From DASUFF01 sp036274695 (GTDB lineage: Bacteria > UBA10199 > JACPAL01 > GCA-016699445), in contig DASUFF010000030.1 in the NCBI GenBank assembly GCA_036274695.1, forward strand, positions 1 through 64,000: a DNA stretch of 64,000 bases. The letters are read 5' to 3'. Each line of letters begins with the position of its first letter. Position 1 is the stretch's first letter. This document shows, piece by piece, positions 16,302 to 27,800 of the stretch. The position numbers were made by a program, and so were the translations under genes. The notes under the pieces are model-generated. The model was not told the DNA's origin and made no database searches. It worked only from the letters and a program-made list of their open reading frames with translations.

Positions 16302-17231
16302 TCAGGCTTCCGGCTCTTCGGGGGCGATCTCCTTCTGGGCCTTTTGCCCCAAGGGCGCCCACAGGGTGGCCTGGAGCCGGGGATGGAGAGGCATACGCCC
16401 GTTGCGGGCGTTGTCCGGCCGGTAGAGGAGGGCGCTGACGATGGAGGGTTTGTCCTCGCTCTCCTTCGAAACGGAGATCGTCACCACGGGTTCCCGGGAG
16501 AGGGGATCGTCGGTCTCGAAGACCGACAAGGCGCTGACCAGCAGGATCTCGCGCTGCGTCGACGGGAAGGGGCCGGAGAAAGAAAATCGCCCGTTCTTCA
16601 TCACCATCGGGATCTCTTCCTGCGAGCCCTCGGGCCTCATCAGTAGGGCGCCCAATTCGTCGTCAGGCCGGTATTGGCCGCATTCGTAGATCAGGGTGGC
16701 GATGAGGGCCGAGAACTCCAGGGCCTTGATCCGGTCCGAGAATCCGGCTTTCAAGTGGTAGCTGCCCGTCGCCACCTCCCAAGACTCGCGGTCTATGAGG
16801 ACGCGCTGCGAAATTTCGGCCGTTTCGCCCCACAAGCCGGCCTCGAAGGTCGCCATTTTGGAGTTTCTCAGATCGATGGTGACCCGGCGCGGGTCTTCAC
16901 TGCGCATGAACGTCGCCTCGGCGAATTCCGGTTGGTTGTTCCCGCCCCGGTAGGATTGAAGCATCCAGCCGGCGGCGGGCTGCGGCAGGGGCTGGGGGAA
17001 CATGTGGTCGGTCAGATCGAAATAGCGCCGGAAGTTTTCGCAGTCTTCGAAGAGGCGCGTGGCGACCTCGACGGTGGCTTGGGCCCCCTCCCGGTCCAGC
17101 ATGACCCGGCGGGCGAAGGCCGGCTCGGTCACGGAGCCGTTCCACTTGGGAACGATCAGGCTCCCGCTGGACGGGTAGGGAACCCAGGCGTTCAGCAGGG
17201 GTGCGCACAGAAAAGGGGCGTTGAAGGACAT
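16302..17231 (-). CDS. Hypothetical protein
   Basis: 309 residues. I do not recognise a family. No signal peptide or membrane segment. The sequence is a regular alpha/beta mixture, with motifs such as YFDLTDHMFPQPLPQPAAG and ALLYRPDNARNGRMPLHPRL. Codon use matches the neighbours and the frame is intact, so it is a real gene. It lies 33 bases from panE and 44 bases from ppnP on the same strand. Confidence 0.65.
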   Translation of the reverse strand: MSFNAPFLCAPLLNAWVPYPSSGSLIVPKWNGSVTEPAFARRVMLDREGAQATVEVATRLFEDCENFRRYFDLTDHMFPQPLPQPAAGWMLQSYRGGNNQPEFAEATFMRSEDPRRVTIDLRNSKMATFEAGLWGETAEISQRVLIDRESWEVATGSYHLKAGFSDRIKALEFSALIATLIYECGQYRPDDELGALLMRPEGSQEEIPMVMKNGRFSFSGPFPSTQREILLVSALSVFETDDPLSREPVVTISVSKESEDKPSIVSALLYRPDNARNGRMPLHPRLQATLWAPLGQKAQKEIAPEEPEA

Positions 17232-17275
17232 GGCCCACTATCGGACCTTTTGGAAAGAAGTTGCGGGGTGCCGTC

Positions 17276-17599
17276 TTACTCGAAATAGCAGACGTACTCG
17301 CAGATCCCGCCCTCGGCGGTGATCGTGAAGGCCGAGTTTCCCGGAATTCGGAATTCCTGACCCGATTCGTGCGCCGTCAGGACGCCGCTGGCCTGGACGA
17401 CCTTGCATCGGCCGGCGGTGATGACCATGCGCTCCGGGGCTCCGGTGTTGAATTTGTAGGTGCCGGGATAGATCAGCCCCAAGGTGAACTTCTTTCCGTT
17501 CTTGTCGTAGACGGAATGGCTGACGACCTTACCGTCGAAATAGACGTTGGCCTTGGCGTCGACGCTGACGTTTTCGAATTTCTGCGCGGGTGCGGTCAT
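17276..17599 (-). CDS. ppnP: Pyrimidine/purine nucleoside phosphorylase (DUF1255)
   Basis: 107 residues. The family phosphorolyses nucleosides to base plus ribose-1-phosphate. The small cupin-like fold is evident: FENVSVDAKANVYFDGKVVS, TLGLIYPGTYKFNT and SGQEFRIPGNSAFTI are its conserved strands. Start chosen at the ATG with GGAGGACTCC upstream; the longer frame has no SD. Reading runs toward a hypothetical gene on the same strand. Confidence 0.85.
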   Translation of the reverse strand: MTAPAQKFENVSVDAKANVYFDGKVVSHSVYDKNGKKFTLGLIYPGTYKFNTGAPERMVITAGRCKVVQASGVLTAHESGQEFRIPGNSAFTITAEGGICEYVCYFE

Positions 17600-17619
17600 G
17601 GAGTCCTCCGTGAATTCAT

Positions 17620-17642
17620 GTAGGGGCGAGGTAACCTCGCCC

Positions 17643-17646
<4 letters not shown>
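17620..17646. repeat. 27-bp palindromic repeat, copy 1
   Basis: Arms GTAGGGGCGAGGT and ACCTCGCCCCTAC separated by one A: a 13-bp perfect inverted repeat. It overlaps the macB stop codon and lies between macB and ppnP. A second copy with the same architecture lies at 38007-38033 with arm GTAGGGGCGGGGT (one base different, compensated in the other arm). No T-tract follows. Consistent with a dispersed palindromic element that may also serve as an RNA hairpin. Confidence 0.75.
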
Positions 17647-19595
<1,949 letters not shown>

Positions 19596-19607
19596 GTCGC
19601 TCCCTCG

Positions 19608-20585
19608 TTACCGCCCGCCGCCCCTCGGCCGGCCCATCGGCGAGAAGGGGCTCGCGTTCTGGCCGCCCGCGGCCTTGAACTGGACGATCAGGATCGTCTC
19701 TCCCTCTTTGAGGCCCGAGACGATCTCTGTCCGCTTTCCGTCGTTCAATCCCGTCGTCACCGTCCGCTCCTCCGGCTTGCCGCGTCCCTGCTTCACCAGG
19801 ACGATCGCCTTGCCCTCCCGCTTCTTGACCGCCTCCGAAGGAATCAAAAGGACGTCGGGCTTGGAATCGACCAGGAAATTCACGTTGGCCGTCATGCCGC
19901 TCCTTAAGACCTCGGGCGGCAGGTCGGGGAGGACGTCGATGATGTAGGTGGTGACGTTGTTCACCGTCGTCGCGTCGTAGGCGATCTTGTCGACGTGGGC
20001 GGGAAATTCCTTTTGAGGGTAGGCGTCCAGCGTGATCTTGGCGTCCTGCTTCAGTTTGACCTGGGCGATGTCGGTCTCGTCCACCTGGGCCTTGACGGTC
20101 AGGCGGTCCGACATGACGAAGAGGGCGTCGGTGCCGGCGAAGGTCTGGCCCTGCTGGACGTTTTTCAAGATGATGGTGCCGTCGATGGGCGCCAGGACCG
20201 GCGTCGCATTGTAGAACTCCTCCCAACGTTTCAACTCCGCCGGGCCGCGCGCGCGCGCGGCGTCGAGCAGGGCGGCGCGCTCGGTCGAACTCATCCAGCC
20301 CAGCACCTGGCCCCGCTTCACGGCGTCGCCTTCCTCGCTCAAGACTTGCTCCACGCGCCCGGCGATGGGCGGCTTGATCTCCAGCCGGTTCTCCGGCGCT
20401 ACCGTGCCGGTGGCCAGGATGGTGACGTCGATCTGGCCGCGTTTGACGGAGACCTCGCGGTATGTGGGCGCCTGGTCCGATTTCTTTTTCCAGACGAAGA
20501 CCGCGATCAGGACGAGGACGACGACGCTTCCGGCCACGGCCCACTTGACGGGGAATTTACGTTTCTTGCCGTTGGTGGTGTTCAT
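19608..20585 (-). CDS. macA: MacA-type periplasmic adaptor (membrane fusion protein)
   Basis: 325 residues. One N-terminal membrane helix (AVAGSVVVLVLIAVFVW), then a biotinyl-lipoyl-like half (PPIAGRVEQVLSEEGDAVKRG), a short helical hairpin, the second lipoyl half (APIDGTIILKNVQQGQ) and beta-barrel domains. It bridges MacB to the outer-membrane channel. The hairpin is shorter than in E. coli MacA. The tail ends in a Gly/Arg-rich stretch. Its ATG directly abuts the stop of the TolC-like gene, so the three genes form one operon. Confidence 0.88.
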   Translation of the reverse strand: MNTTNGKKRKFPVKWAVAGSVVVLVLIAVFVWKKKSDQAPTYREVSVKRGQIDVTILATGTVAPENRLEIKPPIAGRVEQVLSEEGDAVKRGQVLGWMSSTERAALLDAARARGPAELKRWEEFYNATPVLAPIDGTIILKNVQQGQTFAGTDALFVMSDRLTVKAQVDETDIAQVKLKQDAKITLDAYPQKEFPAHVDKIAYDATTVNNVTTYIIDVLPDLPPEVLRSGMTANVNFLVDSKPDVLLIPSEAVKKREGKAIVLVKQGRGKPEERTVTTGLNDGKRTEIVSGLKEGETILIVQFKAAGGQNASPFSPMGRPRGGGR

Positions 20586-21887
20586 TTAAGGTAGGACCCC
20601 CTTGCCTTGAGCCTGCTCCCACGCCGCCTCGGCGATGATGCGGTCGCGCCGGCTCTGCAACACGGCCTTTTCGCGGTTGATCAGGTCGTTCTCGATGATA
20701 TCCCAGTCCTGGAAGGAGAGCAGGCCGTTGTTGTATTGCGCGCGCGCGATGTCGGCCCGGACGGTGGCCGCCTCCAGGAAGGATTGATCGGTCTTGAGCC
20801 TCTCCACTGATTCCTCATAGGCCGTGTAGGCTTGCACCAGCGCGGAGCGCACCGCAGTTTCGGTGTCCGTTTGATTGAAGCGGGCCGCGGCATCCAGGGC
20901 CTTCGCGCTCTTCACGTTGTAGAAATCCCTCCCGCCGTTGAAGATCGGGATGGAGAGGTTGGCCCCCACCGACCAGGCGCCTTCGGTGGGGAAGAAGGAA
21001 TCGTCCTGGGTGCCGACGGCGGCGTTGACGTTCAACGCGGGGAAGAAGGCCGAGCGCGCGGCGGTGATGGTTTCCTTGGCGAATTTCTTGCGGCTGACGG
21101 CGTCGCGGTAGTCCGGCGTGTCCCGCATCATCGCGTCCAGATCCGCCGGCGGCTTGGGGGAGGTGAGGGGAATGCCGCCCGCCACATGGAGGCCGTCTCC
21201 GGAATCGCGTCCCAGCGCCTTGGCCAATTGATGCTGCGCCGTCTTCACGTCGTCCTTGGCCTGGAGGCTCCCGAACTCCGCGTCCTTCAAGTTGGCCTGG
21301 GAGAGGAGCAGCGAGCCCTTGTTTTCCTGGCCGCTGTCGAAGCGGAGCTCCACCATGTCCTTGTTGTCCTTGCGGCGTTTGATGATTTCCCGGGCGAGCT
21401 TTTGGGAGGACTGGGCGAATTGGAGGCCGGCGAAGGCCGATTTCAAATCGAAGCTGATCTTGGCGGCGGTGCCCTCCAAGGCCGCGGAGGCGATGCCTTC
21501 GTTGGCCTTGGCCTGGTTGACCCTGGCCTTGTCGGCGAAGCCGTTGAAGATGTTTTGGCTCGCCTGAAGGGACGAGGAAAAGGTGGAACGGTTATTACCG
21601 GTGGTGAAGGTCGACCCGGTAGGGACGATCGTCCCCGCCGCATTGAACGAATCGCTGTTGCTGTAGCCTAGATTGCCCGCGACCTGAGGAAAGAAATTAC
21701 TGCGCGCCGACTTGGTCAGGTAGCGGGACGACGAGACTCTCTCGCGCGATGAGTTCAACTCCGGATTCACTCGGGCGGCCTCCTCCACGCATTGCTTCCA
21801 CGTCAACGTTTCGGCGCCCGCGGGGGCCGCGGAGAGGCCCGCCAGTCCCAGGGCGGCCAGAAACGAAAAAATGAGGGGGATTTTCAT
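20586..21887 (-). CDS. TolC-family outer-membrane efflux protein
   Basis: 433 residues. Signal peptide (FSFLAALGLAGLSAAPAGA), then two repeats of the outer-membrane efflux domain with long amphipathic helices and paired strands such as FFPQVAGNLGYSNSDSF and FFPALNVNAAVGTQDDSF. First gene of the TolC-MacA-MacB operon. The 87-base gap to the divergent MFS gene must hold the promoter. Confidence 0.88.
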   Translation of the reverse strand: MKIPLIFSFLAALGLAGLSAAPAGAETLTWKQCVEEAARVNPELNSSRERVSSSRYLTKSARSNFFPQVAGNLGYSNSDSFNAAGTIVPTGSTFTTGNNRSTFSSSLQASQNIFNGFADKARVNQAKANEGIASAALEGTAAKISFDLKSAFAGLQFAQSSQKLAREIIKRRKDNKDMVELRFDSGQENKGSLLLSQANLKDAEFGSLQAKDDVKTAQHQLAKALGRDSGDGLHVAGGIPLTSPKPPADLDAMMRDTPDYRDAVSRKKFAKETITAARSAFFPALNVNAAVGTQDDSFFPTEGAWSVGANLSIPIFNGGRDFYNVKSAKALDAAARFNQTDTETAVRSALVQAYTAYEESVERLKTDQSFLEAATVRADIARAQYNNGLLSFQDWDIIENDLINREKAVLQSRRDRIIAEAAWEQAQGKGVLP

Positions 21888-21974
21888 TGTTTCTTAGACG
21901 GCGGCCAATCCCTAAAAGTGTCGGGAAAAACGGGCCCTTGGGAAATCCCCTAGCATGGGTTAATTTGAAAAGGC

Positions 21975-23237
21975 ATGAAACATCTCGCCCGCGCCCTACG
22001 TCATCGAAATTTCCGTCTTTTTTTCGCCGGCCAGTCGATTTCGCTCATCGGGACCTGGATGACCCAGGTGGCCACCGGCTGGCTGGTCTACCGGCTGAGT
22101 CGTTCGGCGTTCTGGCTGGGCGTTTCCGGATTTTCGGGGCAGATCCCGGTCTTCCTCTTTTCCGCCTTCGCCGGCGTTTGGGTGGACCGTCTGAACTTGA
22201 GGCGGGTGATGATCGCCACCCAGGTCCTGGCGATGCTCCAATCGCTGACCCTGGCCTTTTTGACGCTGACCCACCGGATTACACTGGTCCAATTGATCGT
22301 CTTGGGCTTCGCGCAGGGTCTGATCAACGTCTTCGACATGCCGGCCCGCCAAGCCTTTGTGGTCCACATGGTTTCGGACAAGAAGGACCTGGGCAACGCC
22401 ATCGCGCTCAACTCCTTCATGGTGAACGTGGCCCGACTGGTCGGTCCCACGCTCGCCGGAATACTGATCGCCGCCACGAACGAGGGGATGTGTTTTTTGG
22501 TAGATGGGTTGAGCTACGTCGCCGTGGTGGCGTCGCTGGTCCTGATGACGCTCTCCCTTCCGCGCAAGACCGGTCCGCACCCGGGCGTCTTCCATGAGTT
22601 GAAAGAGGGCGCTCGCTACGCCCTGGGTTTCCCGCCGATCCGTTACGTCTTGTTATTGCTGGCCGTCTTCAGCCTTATGGGCATGCCGCATGCGCTCCTG
22701 ATGCCCGTCTTCGCCTCCGAGATCTTCCACGGCGACGCCCATGCGCTGGGCATGCTGTTGGGCGCCTCGGGTTTCGGGGCCATCTTAGGCGCCGTGTTCC
22801 TGGCCTCGAAGAAATCGGTACTGGGATTGGGCCGCATCATGGTGACGACGGGCATCCTTTTCGGCGCCGGCATCGTCTTGTTTTCGCTGTCCCATATCTG
22901 GTGGCTTTCATTGTGCCTGCTTGCCGTCACGGGGCTTTCGCTCATCATGCTCGTCGCCTCCGCCAACACCTTCCTCCAGACCATCGCGGAGGACGCCAAG
23001 CGCGGCCGGTTGATGAGCCTGTTCACGATCGCCTTCATCGGCATGGCGCCCTTCGGCAGCCTCCTCTCGGGATGGATGGCCAAGAAGATCGGCGCACCGC
23101 ACACGCTGCTGATCGAGGGCGTGTGCTGCATCGCCGGGGCGATCGCCTTCGCGAAGGTCATTCCGGCGATGCGGATTCACGTAAGGCCGATTTATCTGGA
23201 GAAGGGGATCCTGCAGGCCGAGATTCCGCCGGCGTGA
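21975..23237 (+). CDS. MFS exporter, EntS/MFS_3 (DUF894) type
   Basis: 420 residues with 12 predicted helices. The start MKHLARALRHRNFRLFFAGQ and the motif GTWMTQVATGWLVYRLS are typical of the MFS_3 family, which includes the enterobactin exporter EntS. The later DMPARQAFVVHMV and GPTLAGILIA segments agree. Substrate unknown: siderophore or drug. No siderophore synthesis gene lies nearby. Divergent from the TolC operon. Confidence 0.85.
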   Translation: MKHLARALRHRNFRLFFAGQSISLIGTWMTQVATGWLVYRLSRSAFWLGVSGFSGQIPVFLFSAFAGVWVDRLNLRRVMIATQVLAMLQSLTLAFLTLTHRITLVQLIVLGFAQGLINVFDMPARQAFVVHMVSDKKDLGNAIALNSFMVNVARLVGPTLAGILIAATNEGMCFLVDGLSYVAVVASLVLMTLSLPRKTGPHPGVFHELKEGARYALGFPPIRYVLLLLAVFSLMGMPHALLMPVFASEIFHGDAHALGMLLGASGFGAILGAVFLASKKSVLGLGRIMVTTGILFGAGIVLFSLSHIWWLSLCLLAVTGLSLIMLVASANTFLQTIAEDAKRGRLMSLFTIAFIGMAPFGSLLSGWMAKKIGAPHTLLIEGVCCIAGAIAFAKVIPAMRIHVRPIYLEKGILQAEIPPA

Positions 23238-23277
23238 CGGTCCTGGAGGCAAATAGTTCTTGGTTTTGCGCTCCCCG

Positions 23278-23571
23278 ATGATAACATTTTTCCCGATGAC
23301 GCCTTTCTCCCGTATCGTGAAGGCCGTGGCCCTGGCAACCCTCCTGGGGTTCTGCAGCATTTTGGCGGATCTTCATTTGGAGGAAACCTCTCCCCAGCAG
23401 GCCGATTCCTGCTGCATGACCTGTTGCCCGGCTCATCATTTGGCTCCGTCTCCCGTCGTCGTCTCCCAATTTAATGACGCCCCCCCGACGTGGCAGGACC
23501 TGCCCGTGATTCGCTGCCTATCCGTCGATTTGACCCCGTCCGTCTTTCACCCGCCGCAAATCGTCTCCTAG
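23278..23571 (+). CDS. Small Cys/His-rich exported protein preceding the metal pump
   Basis: 97 residues from the ATG at 23278 (the ATG at 23296 is also possible; neither has a strong SD). A hydrophobic signal or anchor (IVKAVALATLLGFCSILA) is followed by a dense cluster, SCCMTCCPAHH, then a Pro-rich tail ending HPPQIVS. Size, anchor, Cys cluster and Pro-rich end recall small DUF2946/CutF-like ORFs that regulate downstream copper genes, but the match is only in general form. It lies 75 bases before a heavy-metal efflux operon, so a metal-binding or metal-responsive leader role is plausible. Confidence 0.5.
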   Translation: MITFFPMTPFSRIVKAVALATLLGFCSILADLHLEETSPQQADSCCMTCCPAHHLAPSPVVVSQFNDAPPTWQDLPVIRCLSVDLTPSVFHPPQIVS

Positions 23572-23646
23572 CTCCTTCCTTTCCGTTTTCAGCGTCACCG
23601 CTTTTTCGACGGCCTCATGCGTCCGCACGGGGCCAAGGAGCATTTT

Positions 23647-24894
23647 GTGAGACCGATTTTATTCGCCCTGGGGGCCCTGGGCCTCCTCTTGGGGACGTCT
23701 CCGGCGTTCGCCGAACCGTCTTCCTGCGGGATTCGCTCCGCTCAGGACATTTTGGATTGCGTCCTGACGCATCATCCCGACTTGGCCGTCTCCCAGGCCG
23801 CCGTGGAGCGCGACATCGAACTCGCCGCCGTCGCCCGGCAGCGTCCGAATCCGGAGCTGGAGAGCAAGATCCTCGCCGGGACGAGCTCCGCCGCGGACGA
23901 TCTCGAAACGGAGACCCGCCTTCTGCACACGGTGGAGTTGGGAGGAAAGAGGAAGGCGCGCCTTCGCGAGGCCAAGGCCTTCGGGGAGATCGCTGTCGCG
24001 GACCGCCAAAAAACGCGCGAAGAGGTCGCGCTGGCGACGGTCTTGGCCCTCCATCGCCTGCGCCAGATCCGGACGGAGCGCGCCTATCTCCGCGAATCGC
24101 TCGAGTCTTTTGGGCGCATCTTGGGTCAATTGAAGACGCGTCCTCTTCTTTCGCCGGAGCAATCGGTCTCGCAGTCCGTCTTCGAGATGGCGGCCGAAGA
24201 ATACCGATTGAAAGAAACGACCCTGCTCGCGGAAGAGAACGGGCTGAAGAGTTCGCTGGAGCTGGCGACGGGGCTGCCCTTCGAATCTTTACAACGCCAT
24301 CTCCCCGCCGCCAAGACCTCCTGGCCCAAAATCGGCGGCGACGGCGGCCCGGCCGCCGGCGCCGGCGATTTGCAAAAGGCGAAGGCCGAGACGGATCGGG
24401 CGTCGGCCGGGTTGGAGGCCGCCAAGAGCCTCTCCTGGCCGGATCTTAAAATAGGCCCCACGGTTCAGACCGCCAATCCCTCGGGCGCCGGCCGCACCGG
24501 AACCTCGGTCGGTGGTACGATTTCGCTGCCGATTCCGTTGTTGAGCGTGAACGGCGGCGGGCGCCGCTTTGCGGCCGCGGAGAAGGCGCGGGCGGAGCTG
24601 AACCTCCGCGCGACGAACGAGCGCCTGGCGAAGGAACGTCAAAAACAGGTCGAACGCTACCGAAGCGCCGTCAAAATTTTCTCCCAATTCCGTTCCCGCT
24701 CCGCGTTGGGTGCGAAACACAAGGCCGTCGACGACCTCTTCGAACGGGGCCTGGCCCCGAGCGCGCTCGTCTTGGAGAGCCATCGCCAGATGATCGAGAT
24801 CATTCGATCGCTCGACGAACAGGAACTCGCCGCGTTGGACGCCCTCTGGCGCATCGCCATCCTGGACGGAAAGCTGACGGAGGCGAAATTATGA
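23647..24894 (+). CDS. czcC: CzcC/CusC-type outer-membrane factor of a heavy-metal efflux pump
   Basis: 415 residues. GTG start with AAGGAG 6 bases upstream. Signal peptide LFALGALGLLLGTSPAFA, then the TolC-type domain with long helices; the HTVELGGKRKARLREA element is characteristic of CzcC-like channels. The stop overlaps czcA as ATGA. It should form the outer-membrane exit of the RND pump. Confidence 0.85.
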   Translation: MRPILFALGALGLLLGTSPAFAEPSSCGIRSAQDILDCVLTHHPDLAVSQAAVERDIELAAVARQRPNPELESKILAGTSSAADDLETETRLLHTVELGGKRKARLREAKAFGEIAVADRQKTREEVALATVLALHRLRQIRTERAYLRESLESFGRILGQLKTRPLLSPEQSVSQSVFEMAAEEYRLKETTLLAEENGLKSSLELATGLPFESLQRHLPAAKTSWPKIGGDGGPAAGAGDLQKAKAETDRASAGLEAAKSLSWPDLKIGPTVQTANPSGAGRTGTSVGGTISLPIPLLSVNGGGRRFAAAEKARAELNLRATNERLAKERQKQVERYRSAVKIFSQFRSRSALGAKHKAVDDLFERGLAPSALVLESHRQMIEIIRSLDEQELAALDALWRIAILDGKLTEAKL

Positions 24895-27800
24895 TCCAAA
24901 AAATCATCCGATTTTCCGTCTACAACCGGGCCGTCGTCCTGGTCTTGACAGGGCTTCTCGCGGCCGCCGGGTGGATGGCCTTCCGGACGCTTTCCATCGA
25001 CGCGCTTCCGGACATCACCAACGTCCAGGTCGCCGTCAACACGAGGGTGGACGGCCTGGCCCCCGAGGAGACGGAACGCACCATCACCGCCCGCGTCGAG
25101 TCCGTGATGAACGGAATCCCCGGCGTCGCGAACGTCCGCTCCCTCACCAAGTTCGGGCTTTCGCAGGTGACGGTGAATTTCGAGGACGGCACGGACATCT
25201 ACCGCGCCCGGCAGCAGGTGTCGGAACGCCTCCAGTCGGTGGCGCCGGACCTTCCGGAAGGAGCGCGTCCGCATCTGGGGCCGATCACGACGGGACTGGG
25301 CGAAATCTTCTTCTACACAGTGGAGGCGGACGCGCCGGCTTCGGGCGAGGAGCGCGTGGCGCAGCTCATGGACCTGCGCGCCGTCCAGGAATGGACGGTC
25401 CGCCCGCGGCTCATGACGGTGAAGGGCGTGGCGGGCGTCGATACGACGGGCGGCTACGAGAAGCAGTACCACGTCCAGCCGGACGTGAAGAAAATGGCGG
25501 AATACGGCCTGGGCTTCGACGAGATCGAGGCCGCCTTGGAGAAGGCCAACCGGAACGTCGGCGGCGGCTACGTCCAGCAGGACGGAAAGATGTTCTTGGT
25601 CCAGGCGCTCGGACTTTTCCGTTCGGAAGAGGACATCCGGCGGGTCCCCGTGAAGTCCCTCGAAACCTTGAAGACGGTCGTGGTCGGCGACGTGGCGAAG
25701 GTGTCGCCGGGCTATCCTCTGCGCGTCGGCGCGGCGCTGGTCGACGGCCACGAGGCGGTCTTGGGCATGGTCTATCTCCTTTCGGGGGAAAACAGCCGGA
25801 TCGTCGCCAAGGAGGTGGCTCAGAAGGCGGAGGAGGTGAGGAAGATCCTCCCTCCCGGCGTGCGCCTCGAGGTTCTGCACGACCGCTCGGAGCTGGTCGA
25901 CGCCACCTTGAACACCGTCCTGCACAATCTGGCGACGGGGGCGGCCTTAGTCGTCGTTATATTGCTCCTGCTCGTGGGGAACCTCCGCGCGGCCCTCATC
26001 ACCGCCGTCATCATTCCGCTCTCGCTCCTCTTCACCTTCCTCCTCATGAAGGGAAGGGGGATATCCGGCAACCTCATGAGCCTGGGCGCCCTCGATTTCG
26101 GCATCATCGTAGACGCGGCGGTGATCGTGGTGGAGAACTGCGTCCGCCGGATTCATGAATACTGCGGGCGTCTGGGAAGAAGTCTCACCTCGGAGGAGTT
26201 GAAGGAAGCGGTGACGGACGCCACCGTCGAGATGCGCCGGGCCTCCGGTTTCGGGGAAATCGTCATTCTGGCCGTCTTCTTGCCCATTTTCGCGCTCACC
26301 GGCGTCGAAGGAAAAATGTTCCACCCCATGGCGGCGGCCTTTTGCTTCGCGCTGCTCGGCGCCTTGATCTTTTCGTTCACCACGGCCCCGGCGCTGGCGT
26401 CCCTGTTTCTCACGGGAAAAATGGTCGAAAGAGAGCCGTGGCTGATGCGTCTCTTCAGCCGGCTTTACGCGCCGGCCTTGCGCTATGCGATGAAGCGGAG
26501 GGGGGTCGCCCTGGGCGTCGCCGTCGCATCCGTCCTCCTCGGGACCGTCCTCTTCTCCCGCCTGGGCGCGGAGTTCCTGCCGCAATTGGACGAAGGCTCG
26601 ATCGTCGTCATGTTCAACCGGGACGTGAACATCGGGATCGACCAAGCGGTGTCGTTGCAGGCGCGTTCCGAAAAAATCATCCGCGGGTTCCCGGAGATCC
26701 GAAAAGTGTTTTCCCGCATCGGAACGGCCGAGGCCGCCACCGATCCAATGGGCATCTATCTTACGGACACGTTTGTCATGTTAAAAGACCGGAGCGCGTG
26801 GCCCGAGATCGACGGGCACCGCCGCACGAAGGAGGAGCTTGCGGAGGCGATCGTCGAACGGGTCGAAAAGGAAATCCCGGATCAGGGCCCGGTGATTTCA
26901 CAGCCGATCCAGATGCGTTTCAACGAGCTTCTCGAAGGCACGCGCGCCGACGTGGCGGTGAAGATCTTCGACGACGACCTGTCGCGCCTTCTGGCGTTTT
27001 CCCAAAAGGCCGAGGAGCTTCTGAAGGATTTGCCCGGCGCGGGCGACGTCGAGGCGGAGCTTTCGGACACCTCCAAGGTCCTGCGCATCGCCCCTTACGA
27101 AGACCGGCTGGCGGCCTTCGGCATCGGCGCGTCGGTCGTCTTGGACGCGGTCAGCACCGGCGTCGGCGGAAAGGAAGCGGGCTTTCTCTACGACGGCGTC
27201 CGCCGTTTTCCCATCCTCATCCGATTGAGTGAGAAAGACCGGTCGGACCTACAGACGCTCAAAAGCCTCCCCGTCGAGGTGGGGTCGAACCTGACGATCA
27301 AGCTGGGCGAACTCGCGCATCTCGAGTTCGTCGACGGCTTCGGAACGATCCTCCGGGAGAACGGCAAGAGACGGGCCGCCATCCTCATCAATCCGCGCGG
27401 CCGCGACACCGAGAGTTTCGTCGACGAGGCCCGTGCGGTCTTGGAGAGCCGGGTGCCGCTTCCCGTCGGGTCGTACTACGAATGGGGCGGCAATTTCAAA
27501 AACCTGGAGCGCGCCAAGGAGCGTCTCTTGATTTTGGCGCCGGCGGTGCTGGTCTTGGTTTTCCTGATGATCTTTTTCGTCTTTAGGAATCTTTTTCAGA
27601 CCTTTTTGATTTTCAGCGGCGTCCCCCTGGCCCTGGTGGGGGGCGTGCTGGCGCTGAAGTTAAACGGCCTGACGTTCAGCCTCTCGGCGGGCATCGGCTT
27701 CATCGCCCTCTCGGGCATCGCGATCCTGAACGGGGTCGTGCTGATCAGTTATTTCAACCAACTGAAAGCGGGCCGGGGATTGTCCGGGAGGGAATTGATC

